A DNA stretch of 64,000 nucleotides from Candidatus Fluviicola riflensis (GTDB taxonomy: Bacteria > Bacteroidota > Bacteroidia > Flavobacteriales_D > Crocinitomicaceae): NCBI GenBank assembly GCA_002243285.1, contig CP022585.1:1972641-2036640 (forward strand). The letters run 5' to 3'. A program made the position numbers and the translations under genes. The notes below the pieces were generated by a model, which saw only the letters and a list, made by a program, of their open reading frames with translations, was not told where the DNA came from and searched no databases. Position 1 is the first letter of the stretch; each line of letters opens with the position of its first letter. This document shows, one piece after another, positions 1-8,349 of this stretch.

Positions 1-821
1 TCGGCAAATTCTTTCACGGCTTCCGTCCACATAGAGAACAAAATCAATGAGGTATCGAGGTTTGCGGCTTTCATTTGTTCGGCTGCTTCAGACATACCTT
101 TGGCAACTTCTTCACGGAAAAGGGCGATACCCTGACCTTTCAGCTGCGAAGCTTCTTTTTCTGCCTGAGCGGCAATTTTGATTGCATTACCATCGGCTTC
201 GGCAGCTTTTGTTTTCGTGATCAGGAGCGCCTGGCCTTCATTTTCAGCTGCAGCTTTCAGGTTGTTGGAAGCAACCACTTTTGCCATTGAAGCCGTGATT
301 TCGGCGTCAAACATAATATCGTTAAGCTGCAAATCGATTAGGTGGAACCCCCATGTTTCAAGGGTTTGATCCAGGCTTTCTTTCACGTCGTCTACAATTT
401 CGCGACGCAATAATAAAATCTCCGCTTGTTTTTTTGTTGCTACAAATCCACGTACCGAGCCTTCAATAGTACGAATCAACGCTTGTGAAAAACTGCGCTG
501 GTCCATAAATTTAAAGGCAACATTTTTGATCGTTTCTTCATTGGCATCAAGTACCGAGTAAACAAGCATGGCTTTGAAATATACATTTGCCTGGTCTTGT
601 GTAATGGCTTGGAATTCCATTTCAACCGCCCGGTTCTGAATAGAAACACGGCTAAACGTACGTTCCAGAAAAGGAATTCGCAGATTAAGCCCCGGATGCA
701 GGATTCGACGATATTTTCCGAACATGGTCAACACCCCGATCGTACCTTGTTGAACGGTCGTGAATGAAGCCAGAATAAGCAGTGCTCCTACGGAAATGAG
801 CACAATCATTGGAACAGACAT
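1..821 (-). CDS. SPFH/Band-7 (prohibitin/stomatin-like) membrane protein, C-terminus cut by window edge
   Basis: Reading leftward from the ATG at 821, 273 codons are open to the window edge, so the C-terminus is missing. Residues 3-25 form one hydrophobic helix, followed by the typical QQGTIGVLTMFGKYRR entry strand and the SPFH fold to about residue 170. An Ala/Glu/Lys-rich helical coiled coil (about 180-235) follows, as in stomatin-like proteins. Family members oligomerise into membrane rings and scaffold proteases or lipid microdomains; the specific partner here is unknown. It is divergent from the small gene at 942 across a 120-bp AT-rich spacer. Family assignment is firm, cellular role inferred. 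Confidence 0.88.
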   Translation of the reverse strand, partial: MSVPMIVLISVGALLILASFTTVQQGTIGVLTMFGKYRRILHPGLNLRIPFLERTFSRVSIQNRAVEMEFQAITQDQANVYFKAMLVYSVLDANEETIKNVAFKFMDQRSFSQALIRTIEGSVRGFVATKKQAEILLLRREIVDDVKESLDQTLETWGFHLIDLQLNDIMFDAEITASMAKVVASNNLKAAAENEGQALLITKTKAAEADGNAIKIAAQAEKEASQLKGQGIALFREEVAKGMSEAAEQMKAANLDTSLILFSMWTEAVKEFA

Positions 822-941
822 AATTTCAGTTATTGGTTGAAACAAAGCTATCAAATTCTTTTTAGGGCGATGAAAAAAAACAGAATAAATAAAATAAATT
901 GAAAGATCTAACGTTTTGATTTGAAAGTAGTAATTGAGCCT

Positions 942-1094
942 ATGGTAAAAAAATACGCAACGGATTCGCAGCGTAACGAAGGTAAAGGTTATGCATCTCC
1001 TTCGGCTGCACTTGTTCAACACTTATTGAATTACAGTAAAGCGTTGGAAGTGAAAAAAGTAAAGCACAAAAAAGTGCTGTTGAACCTCAACTGA
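942..1094 (+). CDS. small conserved-looking 50-aa protein
   Basis: An ATG at 942 opens a 50-codon frame ending in TGA at 1094, immediately followed by a strong intrinsic terminator, so this is an independent short transcript. The product begins MVKKYATDSQRNEGKGYASP and contains an ALVQHLLNYSKALEV-type amphipathic helix, then a very basic tail ending KVLLNLN. I recall similar small proteins with a V-Q-x-L-L-N-Y-S-K-x-L-E-V core in flavobacteria, but no function is known to me. No signal peptide or membrane segment is visible. Supported by coding-like codon use, clean boundaries and the terminator. Confidence 0.65.
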   Translation: MVKKYATDSQRNEGKGYASPSAALVQHLLNYSKALEVKKVKHKKVLLNLN

Positions 1095-1100
1095 TCTTGA

Positions 1101-1125
1101 AAGCCCTTGAAAAAGGGCTTTTTTT
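1101..1125 (+). terminator. intrinsic terminator of the 50-aa gene
   Basis: A hairpin with AAGCCC/GGGCTT arms and an eight-base A-rich loop runs straight into a T tract, six bases after the stop codon at 1094. This is a classical rho-independent terminator on the plus strand. Confidence 0.85.
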
Positions 1126-1139
1126 ATGGGGAATTGTTC

Positions 1140-1198
1140 CACGTAATATTGCAAATTTACGGGTTGTAAAATGGCATGTAAATTTGCAATATTACGTG
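1140..1198. repeat. perfect 21-bp inverted repeat (GCAATATTACG family)
   Basis: The arms at 1140-1160 and 1178-1198 are exact reverse complements over 21 bases, separated by 17 bases. The core word GCAATATTACG, present in both arms, recurs at 7251-7261 and 7360-7370 in another gene-free stretch, so this looks like a dispersed intergenic word family. No T tract follows, so it is not an obvious terminator. Confidence 0.75.
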
Positions 1199-1220
1199 TG
1201 GTTTTAGGGATGGATTTTTG

Positions 1221-1460
1221 CCGCAGATTCCACAGATGGATGAATACGATGCATTCATTTTGATTGACCAAGTCCCGTAGCGACGTAATACGGTAAAATC
1301 GGAATCTCCTACTAATCCCATCACCCCGTAGGGTTGAGACATATAAAGCACATTATAATATCTTGCCCCTATGGGGCAAAGTATCGCCTTCCCAGTTTTA
1401 TTTTTCACCATATTACGTCCCTACGGGACTTCTATCTGTGAAAATCTGTGGAATCTGTGG
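1221..1460. repeat. outer inverted repeat of the CACAGAT family, interrupted by a second element
   Basis: The arms at 1221-1237 and 1444-1460 match as inverted repeats at 16 of 17 positions and consist of CAGATTCCACAGAT-type words. The same word set builds the perfect 27-bp inverted repeat at 19331-19432. The loop here is occupied by the separate GTCCCGTAG element at 1271-1430, which suggests one repeat inserted into another. With the hairpins around it, this accounts for nearly the whole gene-free stretch from 1095 to 1554. Confidence 0.6.
1271..1430. mobile_element. MITE/REP-like palindromic element, copy A
   Basis: This 160-bp unit starts AGTCCCGTAGCGACGTAATA and ends with the inverted form, TATTACGTCCCTACGGGACT. 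A second copy of the same architecture lies at 11895-12043; both share an internal CCC(T/C)RTAGGG palindrome and an ACATATA/ACATTTA segment. Neither encodes a protein. Such GTCCCTACGGGAC palindromes are, from memory, common dispersed elements in Bacteroidota, probably moved in trans by a Y1/RAYT-type transposase; no such gene is in this window. Confidence 0.65.
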
Positions 1461-1498
1461 TCGAAAATCCAGGTACGATTATCATGGAGTTTGATAAA

Positions 1499-1533
1499 CA
1501 AAAAAGGGTCGTCAGCCTTAGACTGACGACCCT
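1499..1533 (-). terminator. intrinsic terminator of the M13 peptidase gene
   Basis: Perfect 11-bp arms (1505-1515 and 1523-1533) followed, on the minus strand, by TTTTTTG. It lies about 20 bp past the stop codon of the M13 peptidase gene. Confidence 0.85.
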
Positions 1534-1554
1534 ATAATAGATCTCAGGATTGGA

Positions 1555-3627
1555 TTACCAGATCTTTGACACTTTTCCTGCCTCGTTGCGCATTTTGTTG
1601 CCTTCCTTCACACTGAATGCATCAAAAAATTCAGGACAATTCATTAGCGGACCGTTAACACGATACATTCCCGGTGAATGCGGATCGTTTGCAATACGGT
1701 TTTTCAGTTCCGAGTCGGTATAGTTTATTTTCCAAAGTTGTGCGTAAGCAATGAAGAACCGCTGAGCAGGTGTGTAACCTTCGCGTAATTTGCCACTTTT
1801 AAATTCTTCTGTTCGCTGGTAAGCATAAAAAGCCATGGTCAAACCACCCAAATCGGCAATGTTTTCACCCATTGTTAAGTCAGGATTCACACAATGACCT
1901 TCTATCGGACAGAAGCCTGAAAAGGTTTCGCCCAGAATTTTGGTGCGCGATTCAAACAACGAACGATCACTTTCCGTCCACCAATTGGTAAATGTCCCGT
2001 TGGCCGCAAATTTTGACCCTGAATCATCGAACCCGTGTGTAAATTCATGTCCGATTACCATTCCGATACGACCGTAGTTTACAGCGTCTTCGGCTTTTTC
2101 ATCAAAGAACGGAGGTTGCATAATTCCTGCAGGGAAAGCTATTTCATTGAGCAACGGATGGTAATAAGCATTCACCAAATGCGCCGGCATTCCCCATTCC
2201 TTGCGATTGACTGGTTTGTAGAGTTTACCGAAACTTTCTTCGTTATCGTATTTCGCGCAGTTATCCACATTCGAGATGTAATCTGCTGAAATATCTAGCT
2301 TGGAGAAATCACGCCATTCTTCCGGGTAGCCCAGCTTCCGGCCAATCGCGTTTAGTTTCGTCAATGCTTCCTTTTTTGTGTCGGCTGACATCCAATCGAG
2401 CATTTTTATACGTTCGCGGAAACTTGCCAGCAGGTTGTCGACCATCTCGTTTACACGCTTCTGGGAAGCTTCAGAATAAGAAACTTCTACAAATGCTTTT
2501 CCTAACAATTCTCCGATAGGCGAACCGGTGATTTCCTCGATTGCGCGTTCGGTAATGGGTTTCATTTCGGTTTTACCGCTCAAAACGCCTTGGTAGAAGC
2601 GGAATTTAACGTCGATCCACTGATCATCAAGCATTCCGGCATAATGGTTCATTGATTTGAATGACAGGTAGTTGATCCAGTCTTCCATTGGTAACTCGCC
2701 GATCAGTTCGTTGACTTGTTTCAGATAAGCCGGTTGTCCTACGATTAACGTATCAAACGACTGGCTTCCGACAATTGACAGGTAAGTTTCGAAATCGAAG
2801 CTGTTAAATAGTTGTTTTGCTGCTCTGAAACCATATTTATTGTAGGTCTTTTCAGGAACACGTAAGTCTGCCGGCGCCATCATGGAATCAGCCAGTCTTT
2901 TTTCGAACCGGAATACCTGATCCGCTTTTTTAACAGCCACTTCCTGTGTTTCGCCTGCCAATCTGAAAAGATCGCGTATGTAAATCATGTAAGCATCGCG
3001 CTCTCGTTGTTTGTTTTCCTGGAAATAATAATCACGATTCGGAAGCCCCAAACCGCCCTGGCCAATGTAGCTGATGTTTTTGTTTACATCTTTTAAATCC
3101 TGTCCCACACCAAAACCAAACAAACTGTTGATCCCGACTTTGTGTTGCTCGGCAACAATTTTGGCGATTTCTTCGCGGGATTTGATGTTTTTGATTACTT
3201 CCAATCGCAATTTTAAAGGCATCCAGCCCGTTTTATTGCGTTTTTCCATATCGATGTACGATTTAAAATAATAGCCCAGCAATTGATCCTGTGAACCTTT
3301 CGTGCCGGTATTTTCGCCAGCTATTTTCAAAATTTTAGTCAATACGGCTTTGTTGCGTTGTTCCAGTTCGTTGAAACTTCCCCAGCGTGATTCGGAGGCA
3401 GGTACCGGATTTTCTTTGCACCATGTGCCGTTGGCAAACATGAAAAAATCGTCTTGCGGGTTTACCGATTCGTCCATATAAGCAAGACTGATAGTGGTGC
3501 CATTGTCATTGCCGGAAGCAGATGTACCAATAGTGTTATCAGGAGTTATAGTGGGTTTCGGAGTACAGGCAGCCAATAGAATGATTGCTGCGGGAACGAT
3601 AGTGTAACTAATTTTCATCGTTTTCAA
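1555..3627 (-). CDS. M13-family zinc metallopeptidase lipoprotein (PepO/neprilysin-like)
   Basis: The 690-aa product has a lipoprotein signal with an LAAC lipobox (Cys21), so the enzyme is probably tethered to the periplasmic or outer-surface face. The gluzincin motif HEFTH is at residues 527-531 and the third zinc ligand motif ENIAD at 588-592, both in the typical M13 context, preceded by the large N-terminal helical M13 domain and followed by a C-terminal region ending in KIW. M13 enzymes cleave small peptides on the N-terminal side of hydrophobic residues. The start codon overlaps the stop of the upstream acetyltransferase gene by 4 bp, so the two are co-transcribed. All catalytic residues are present. 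Confidence 0.95.
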   Translation of the reverse strand: MKTMKISYTIVPAAIILLAACTPKPTITPDNTIGTSASGNDNGTTISLAYMDESVNPQDDFFMFANGTWCKENPVPASESRWGSFNELEQRNKAVLTKILKIAGENTGTKGSQDQLLGYYFKSYIDMEKRNKTGWMPLKLRLEVIKNIKSREEIAKIVAEQHKVGINSLFGFGVGQDLKDVNKNISYIGQGGLGLPNRDYYFQENKQRERDAYMIYIRDLFRLAGETQEVAVKKADQVFRFEKRLADSMMAPADLRVPEKTYNKYGFRAAKQLFNSFDFETYLSIVGSQSFDTLIVGQPAYLKQVNELIGELPMEDWINYLSFKSMNHYAGMLDDQWIDVKFRFYQGVLSGKTEMKPITERAIEEITGSPIGELLGKAFVEVSYSEASQKRVNEMVDNLLASFRERIKMLDWMSADTKKEALTKLNAIGRKLGYPEEWRDFSKLDISADYISNVDNCAKYDNEESFGKLYKPVNRKEWGMPAHLVNAYYHPLLNEIAFPAGIMQPPFFDEKAEDAVNYGRIGMVIGHEFTHGFDDSGSKFAANGTFTNWWTESDRSLFESRTKILGETFSGFCPIEGHCVNPDLTMGENIADLGGLTMAFYAYQRTEEFKSGKLREGYTPAQRFFIAYAQLWKINYTDSELKNRIANDPHSPGMYRVNGPLMNCPEFFDAFSVKEGNKMRNEAGKVSKIW

Positions 3628-4076
3628 GGAATTAAAAGCATTTCAACGTGTGGAATTTCATCTTCGAGGTATTCTTTTCCGGTGGAAGTAAAACCTGTTT
3701 TATTGTAGAATGATTCGAGGTGTTTTTGAGCAGAGATGCGAATAGGAACCAATCCGAATTCTTCGTGCGCAAAACGAACACAGCGTTCCATTAGTTCAAT
3801 GCCGACGCCTTCACCACGGAAATCGTTGTTGAGCACCACACGGCCGATCGCTACTTCTTCGTAAGCCAATCCCGGAGGAAGGATGCGCGCCGTAGCAATC
3901 ACATCGCCTTTTCCATCACGGAGCAGGAGATGATATGATTTTTTGTCTTTACCGTCCAAATCGAGGTACGTACAATTTTGTTCCACTACAAAGGCTTTCA
4001 GGCGCAATGCAATGATGTCGTGAAATTCATTCAGACTTAATTCCTTGTAAGGTTTAAATTGCCAATCTAAGTGCAT
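3624..4076 (-). CDS. elaA: GNAT acetyltransferase, ElaA family
   Basis: The 150-aa product has the ElaA layout: an N-terminal FxxLxxxEFHDIIALRLKAFVVEQ segment, the acetyl-CoA binding strand-helix around residues 77-95 (IGRVVLNNDFRGEGVG, the R/Q-x-x-G-x-G/A variant), and a C-terminal EDEIPHVEM segment. The substrate of ElaA proteins is not established. Its stop overlaps the start of the M13 peptidase gene (ATGA). The carboxyltransferase gene ends 35 bp upstream on the same strand, so a three-gene operon is possible. Confidence 0.9.
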   Translation of the reverse strand: MHLDWQFKPYKELSLNEFHDIIALRLKAFVVEQNCTYLDLDGKDKKSYHLLLRDGKGDVIATARILPPGLAYEEVAIGRVVLNNDFRGEGVGIELMERCVRFAHEEFGLVPIRISAQKHLESFYNKTGFTSTGKEYLEDEIPHVEMLLIP

Positions 4077-4111
4077 ATTCTTTTAATTATCAATGGATCA
4101 ATTATGAATTA

Positions 4112-5755
4112 TCAAGTTTGGATTACTCCAACGTTGTATGGTTTTTCAGCTTTTTTGTGGCTTGCCATCGCAATTCCAACGGCTAAAAATTCGCGTGTTT
4201 TCGCCGGATCGATGATCGCATCCAGCCATAAGCGTGAAGCTGCGTAATACGGTGAAATTTGTTCATCGTAACGTGCTTTGATCGTGTCAAACAATTCTTT
4301 TTCGCGTTCAGGAGTAATGGTTTCTCCGCGCGATTTCAATGAAGCGACTTCAATCTGAAGCAATGTTTTTGCTGCAGCGGCACCACTCATTACGGCAACT
4401 TCTGCCGTCGGCCAGCCAACTATAAGGCGCGGATCATAAGCTTTTCCACACATAGCGTAATTTCCGGCTCCGTAAGAGTTGCCAATTACTACCGTGAATT
4501 TCGGAACAACCGAATTTGCCATTGCGTTCACCATTTTTGCGCCGTCTTTAATGATTCCGGCATGTTCTGATTTGGAACCGACCATGAATCCGGAAACGTC
4601 CTGGAAAAACACAAGCGGAATGTTCTTTTGGTTGCAATTCATGATGAAACGTGCAGCTTTGTCGGCCGAATCGTTGTAAATCACACCACCAAACTGCATT
4701 TCGCCTTTGGCATTTTTCGACAATTCGCGCTGATTGGCTACAATTCCAACACTCCAACCATCGATGCGCGCATAAGCACATACGATTGTTTTTCCGTAAT
4801 CGCCTTTGTATTCGGTGATGCTTCCTTCATCTACGATAGAATCCAGGATGTTCATCACATTGTATGGTTTTGTACGTTCCGATGGTAAAACACCATAAAC
4901 GCGTTTTGCTTCTTCTTTTGGTGCCACAGTCTCAATACGGTCAAAACCAGCTGTTTCCGAGGCGCCGATCTGGCTCATCATTTTACGGATAGTCAGCAAG
5001 CATTCTTCGTCGTTGGCAACTTTGTAATCGCAAACTCCTGAGATCTCCGTGTGTGTTGTTGCCCCACCAAGCGTTTCATTATCAATTGTTTCGCCAATAG
5101 CTGCTTTCACCAAATACGATCCTGCCAAAAAGATGGTTCCTGTTTTATCAACGATCAGCGATTCATCCGACATAATCGGCAGATAGGCGCCACCGGCAAC
5201 ACAACTTCCCATCACAGCCGCAATCTGGGTAATTCCCATCGAGCTCATGACAGCATTGTTGCGGAAAATACGTCCGAAATGTTCTTTATCCGGGAAAATT
5301 TCGTCCTGCATTGGTAAAAAGACACCTGCTGAATCGACCAGGTAAATGATTGGTAACCGGTTTTCCATCGCGATTTCCTGTGCGCGAAGGTTTTTCTTTG
5401 CGGTGATCGGAAACCAGGCTCCGGCTTTTACAGTAGCGTCATTGGCCACTACGATGCATTGTTTTTTGGATACAAATCCGATTACGACAACAACTCCGGC
5501 ACTTGGACAGCCACCGTGTTCTTCGTACATACCCATTCCTGCGAAAGCTCCGACTTCAAACCGAGGGGTGTTCGGGTCGAGTAGAAGGTCAATTCGCTCG
5601 CGGGCGGTCATTTTTCCTTTTTCGTGCAATGCGGCAATGCGTTTTTCGCCTCCGCCCTTCATTATTTTTGTCAATTCCGATTCCATGCGTGATATTTTCA
5701 TGCGCATTTCATCGTCGTTCTTGTTGAATTCCAATTCTTTTGGATCGATAGCCAT
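4112..5755 (-). CDS. acyl-CoA carboxylase, carboxyltransferase (beta) subunit
   Basis: The 547-aa protein is a biotin-dependent carboxyltransferase of the propionyl/methylcrotonyl-CoA carboxylase beta type: two crotonase-fold halves, with the N-terminal MTARERIDLLLDP motif and the C-terminal carboxyl-biotin half carrying GSYGAGNYAMCGKAY. It transfers the carboxyl group from carboxybiotin to an acyl-CoA. I place the start at ATG 5755 (MAIDPKELEF). The frame stays open upstream to 5926, but that stretch lies inside the oppositely oriented pcm gene and beyond a good promoter at 5778-5785. The biotin carboxylase/BCCP partner is not in the window. Methylcrotonyl-CoA is a likely substrate, since an HMG-CoA lyase of leucine breakdown lies elsewhere in the window. 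Confidence 0.92.
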   Translation of the reverse strand: MAIDPKELEFNKNDDEMRMKISRMESELTKIMKGGGEKRIAALHEKGKMTARERIDLLLDPNTPRFEVGAFAGMGMYEEHGGCPSAGVVVVIGFVSKKQCIVVANDATVKAGAWFPITAKKNLRAQEIAMENRLPIIYLVDSAGVFLPMQDEIFPDKEHFGRIFRNNAVMSSMGITQIAAVMGSCVAGGAYLPIMSDESLIVDKTGTIFLAGSYLVKAAIGETIDNETLGGATTHTEISGVCDYKVANDEECLLTIRKMMSQIGASETAGFDRIETVAPKEEAKRVYGVLPSERTKPYNVMNILDSIVDEGSITEYKGDYGKTIVCAYARIDGWSVGIVANQRELSKNAKGEMQFGGVIYNDSADKAARFIMNCNQKNIPLVFFQDVSGFMVGSKSEHAGIIKDGAKMVNAMANSVVPKFTVVIGNSYGAGNYAMCGKAYDPRLIVGWPTAEVAVMSGAAAAKTLLQIEVASLKSRGETITPEREKELFDTIKARYDEQISPYYAASRLWLDAIIDPAKTREFLAVGIAMASHKKAEKPYNVGVIQT

Positions 5756-5777
5756 GGTTCTTTCATTAATAGCGACC

Positions 5778-5785
5778 CAAATATA
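5778..5785 (-). promoter_or_regulatory. -7 box (TATATTTG) for the carboxyltransferase gene
   Basis: On the minus strand the sequence TATATTTG matches the Bacteroidota -7 consensus TAnnTTTG exactly and lies 23 bp upstream of the ATG at 5755. No TTG sits at the ideal -33 spacing. It supports the shorter start of the carboxyltransferase. Confidence 0.5.
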
Positions 5786-5855
5786 CACAATTCGTTGTAG
5801 AAACATTCTTTGTGAAGGTGAATCGGTTGGCTCGAAAGCGCTTATTTTTGTGGCG

Positions 5856-6500
5856 ATGCAAGATACATACAAACACAAGGGAATGCGTAAGCAGCTGATA
5901 GATGAGCTGCGGAATAAAGGAATCACCGATGAACGAATTTTAACGGCATTCGATGCGGTTCCGCGCCATTATTTCCTCGATTTGGTGTTCGAGCAGCAGG
6001 CGTATTCCAATATGCCATTCCAAATCGGGTCGGGACAAACCATTTCGCATCCGTATACTGTCGCGTTCCAAACCAGTTTACTGGAACTGAAACGGGGCGA
6101 TAAGGTGTTGGAAATAGGGACCGGATCGGGTTTTCAAACCAGTATTTTATGTGTGTTGGGAGCAAAAGTATTCTCGATCGAGCGACATAAAGAATTGCAT
6201 TTAAAAGCGAAGAAAATCATCGATCAGCTGGGATTTACACCCAAATTGTTTTTCGGTGACGGCTACGAAGGAAAAGTGACGTATGCGCCATTTGATAAGG
6301 TTTTAGTGACTTGCGGAGCGCCTGAAGTGCCGCAGCAATTGCTCAATCAGCTGAAAGTTGGTGGCATTTTAGTGATTCCGGTTGGTGATTTAGAAAGTCA
6401 GCAGATGCTACGCATTGAGCGCGTTTCTGAAACGGAGTATACCGAAGAGATGTTCGGAAATTTCAGTTTTGTGCCGATGCTGGAGAAAACGGTGCGGTGA
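5856..6500 (+). CDS. pcm: protein-L-isoaspartate O-methyltransferase
   Basis: The 214-aa product carries the Pcm hallmarks: IGSGQTISHPYTVA in the N-terminal third, SAM motif I LEIGTGSGFQT near residues 86-97, and the acidic motif FFGDGYEG. It methylates isoaspartyl residues that arise in ageing proteins, starting their repair, in the cytoplasm. I chose ATG 5856 (MQDTYKHKGMRKQL), which matches the family length; the frame is open further upstream, but that would overlap the divergent carboxyltransferase gene. It overlaps the next gene by one base (TGATG), indicating translational coupling. Confidence 0.93.
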   Translation: MQDTYKHKGMRKQLIDELRNKGITDERILTAFDAVPRHYFLDLVFEQQAYSNMPFQIGSGQTISHPYTVAFQTSLLELKRGDKVLEIGTGSGFQTSILCVLGAKVFSIERHKELHLKAKKIIDQLGFTPKLFFGDGYEGKVTYAPFDKVLVTCGAPEVPQQLLNQLKVGGILVIPVGDLESQQMLRIERVSETEYTEEMFGNFSFVPMLEKTVR

Positions 6501-7192
6501 TGGAAGTGATAAGAGACAACTGGAAATTAGCTATTTGGATTGAACGGTTGTTGTGGGCGATGTTTACGGTTTATTCGTTTATTGCTTTAGAACTGTTAGT
6601 GTTAATGATGTTGAATCTCTTAAAAGAATTTGAATTTGCCAGTCGTTTATTTGAGTTACTAGGACCACTAAAAAACTACATTAACACACTTTATTTCATA
6701 CTTTATATTGTTTGGAATTGTTTGTTTTTCATTTGGTTGTATCGCGCATACAGTAACATTCACGCAGTTAAAAAAGAAGGGTTATACACAAAAAGTTTAA
6801 TTGTTTGGGCTTGGTTCATCCCGTTTGTAAATCTCATTTTACCATTTCGTGTACTAAAAAGCCTTTATTCGTCCGGATTAGAGATGACAGGTGAAGCAGG
6901 CGAACTGCAACTAAAAAAGATGAATCGTACGATCAATGATATGCAGATACTCTGGATTTTTAGTTGGGTGTTTAGCGGTATAATATTCATTATTACTTTT
7001 TCAGGGTATCTAAACCAATTTCTTGAGATCATAGGTATTACGAGTTTGGTTGTGCAAATAGCATCTGTAATTTATATTCTGTGCAAGATCAGATTCGTAA
7101 GAGAATATAGTAAACTTGATGCATTGTTGGTGAATAGCATAACAAATGAAAGTGACTTTACGCGAAACGATAATTTGATCGATTCGATCTGA
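6500..7192 (+). CDS. DUF4328-type multi-span membrane protein
   Basis: The 230-aa protein has about five hydrophobic helices (near residues 15-40, 55-80, 100-120, 150-172 and 180-200) and the DUF4328-type signature KSLIVWAWFIPFVNLILPFR, with conserved aromatic-proline residues between helices. Function is unknown for the family. A GTG lies one codon earlier, but the ATG at 6500, overlapping the pcm stop codon, is the natural start. Later coding sequence is AT-rich compared with pcm. Downstream (7193-7401) lies a gene-free stretch of degenerate TTCGAATT/GCAAATT words. Confidence 0.8.
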   Translation: MEVIRDNWKLAIWIERLLWAMFTVYSFIALELLVLMMLNLLKEFEFASRLFELLGPLKNYINTLYFILYIVWNCLFFIWLYRAYSNIHAVKKEGLYTKSLIVWAWFIPFVNLILPFRVLKSLYSSGLEMTGEAGELQLKKMNRTINDMQILWIFSWVFSGIIFIITFSGYLNQFLEIIGITSLVVQIASVIYILCKIRFVREYSKLDALLVNSITNESDFTRNDNLIDSI

Positions 7193-7380
7193 AAATTCAG
7201 GATGAAATTTTCGAATTTTCGAATTCGCAAATTTGAGTATTCGCAAATTCGCAATATTACGAACTTATAGAAAAAATTAGTTGATTTTTTTGATTGTAAA
7301 ATAATGTCTTGTATCAAGATTAATTATTTGTTTATCAATTTTTTAAATTCAGTAATCCCGCAATATTACGGAAGTATATA
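7193..7380. repeat. AT-rich low-complexity spacer with short word repeats
   Basis: Between the convergent DUF4328 and SGNH genes the DNA is built of AATTTTCGAATT and TCGCAAATTCGCAA words, and contains two copies of GCAATATTACG (7251-7261 and 7360-7370) that also form the arms of the inverted repeat at 1140-1198. No gene or clear terminator is seen. Confidence 0.55.
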
Positions 7381-7401
7381 ACGTATAATATTCCGAAAAT
7401 A

Positions 7402-8346
7402 TCACCTCAATTTCCGGTACAACGCTTCATTAAAAATCTTCACCCCACGTTGATTCAAATGCACCGCATCGTAAAAGTGTAGTGAGTCATTCAAATGCAA
7501 CGAGTTGTTAAAATCAAGGTATCGCCCGAATTGACTGATATACAAGTTAAATTCCCTGTTATTGACATACGAATCATTCAAACGCGAAGTGATCGGCGCT
7601 CGCACCAACAGATATGGTATCTTCTCAGCTTTCAGTAAAGCTATTGTCGCTTCAAAAGCAGCTTGTTGCTTCTGGCGAATGATCCACTTTTTCTTGACCA
7701 CCTTTCCGTTCTTTACCTCCTTCTTGTAAGTTAGGTATTTGAAATACGTCAATTCCCGCTCAACAAAACCGTTGTGATCAATGTAAGTATCTGTTTCGCG
7801 CTGTTTTGGCTGACGATTCGATGTGTTTTTACCGGCTAACTGTCGGTAATAAGCATAAATAGATGTGTTCAGCGTCTTTGCATTCAGGGTTTTGAAAACC
7901 ATTTGCATCGAATAAAAATCAAGTCGATCATTGGCAGTTATATCCAATGTCGATTCTACACCGTCGATTTGAAAGGTCTCGGGATAGACTTCATACACAA
8001 CTAGTTTCGGCTTGATCTGTTGCAAATAATGCTTCAGCAAAAGGTTTGTATTAATCGGAGTTTGACTACTGGAACCAAGATTAAACGAAGTCAATCCTTT
8101 CGATTCGAAATAACGTGTGTCAAAACCGCGGTAACAGGTGGAAGCGCCCAAAAACAACACATCAACGTTTTTTGTATTCCTGGCATCTGTAAGTCGGGAA
8201 AGCGTGTGTCCGAACGTTCCGCGGTTGTAAATGAGGTTCTTTTGATAGCGTTCCGGCATCACTTCACCCCAGAAAACGACCATCAGTACATAAAACACGG
8301 CTGCCAGCGGAAGAAATTTTAGTATGTTGAGTAGGAACTGTTTCAT
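7402..8346 (-). CDS. SGNH-hydrolase-like protein partnered with MBOAT
   Basis: The 314-aa product has an N-terminal membrane anchor (residues 7-27) and an extracytoplasmic SGNH-like domain. FLGASTCYRG carries the probable nucleophile Ser69, NLGSSSQT is a block-II-like oxyanion motif, and DAVHLNQRG near the C-terminus supplies the Asp293/His296 pair. It starts 3 bp after the MBOAT stop codon, an arrangement like AlgI/AlgJ and DltB/DltD pairs in which the MBOAT protein moves an acyl group across the membrane and the SGNH partner places it on a glycan. The target polymer is unknown. Confidence 0.78.
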   Translation of the reverse strand: MKQFLLNILKFLPLAAVFYVLMVVFWGEVMPERYQKNLIYNRGTFGHTLSRLTDARNTKNVDVLFLGASTCYRGFDTRYFESKGLTSFNLGSSSQTPINTNLLLKHYLQQIKPKLVVYEVYPETFQIDGVESTLDITANDRLDFYSMQMVFKTLNAKTLNTSIYAYYRQLAGKNTSNRQPKQRETDTYIDHNGFVERELTYFKYLTYKKEVKNGKVVKKKWIIRQKQQAAFEATIALLKAEKIPYLLVRAPITSRLNDSYVNNREFNLYISQFGRYLDFNNSLHLNDSLHFYDAVHLNQRGVKIFNEALYRKLR

Positions 8347-8349
8347 GGC

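Noticed and set aside
5346..5855. Long N-terminal extension of pcm
   Set aside because: It is antisense to the carboxyltransferase gene; the conserved Pcm start is at 5856.
5756..5926. N-terminal extension of the acyl-CoA carboxylase subunit
   Set aside because: The extra 57 codons lie upstream of a clear -7 box, overlap the divergent pcm gene and have no family similarity.
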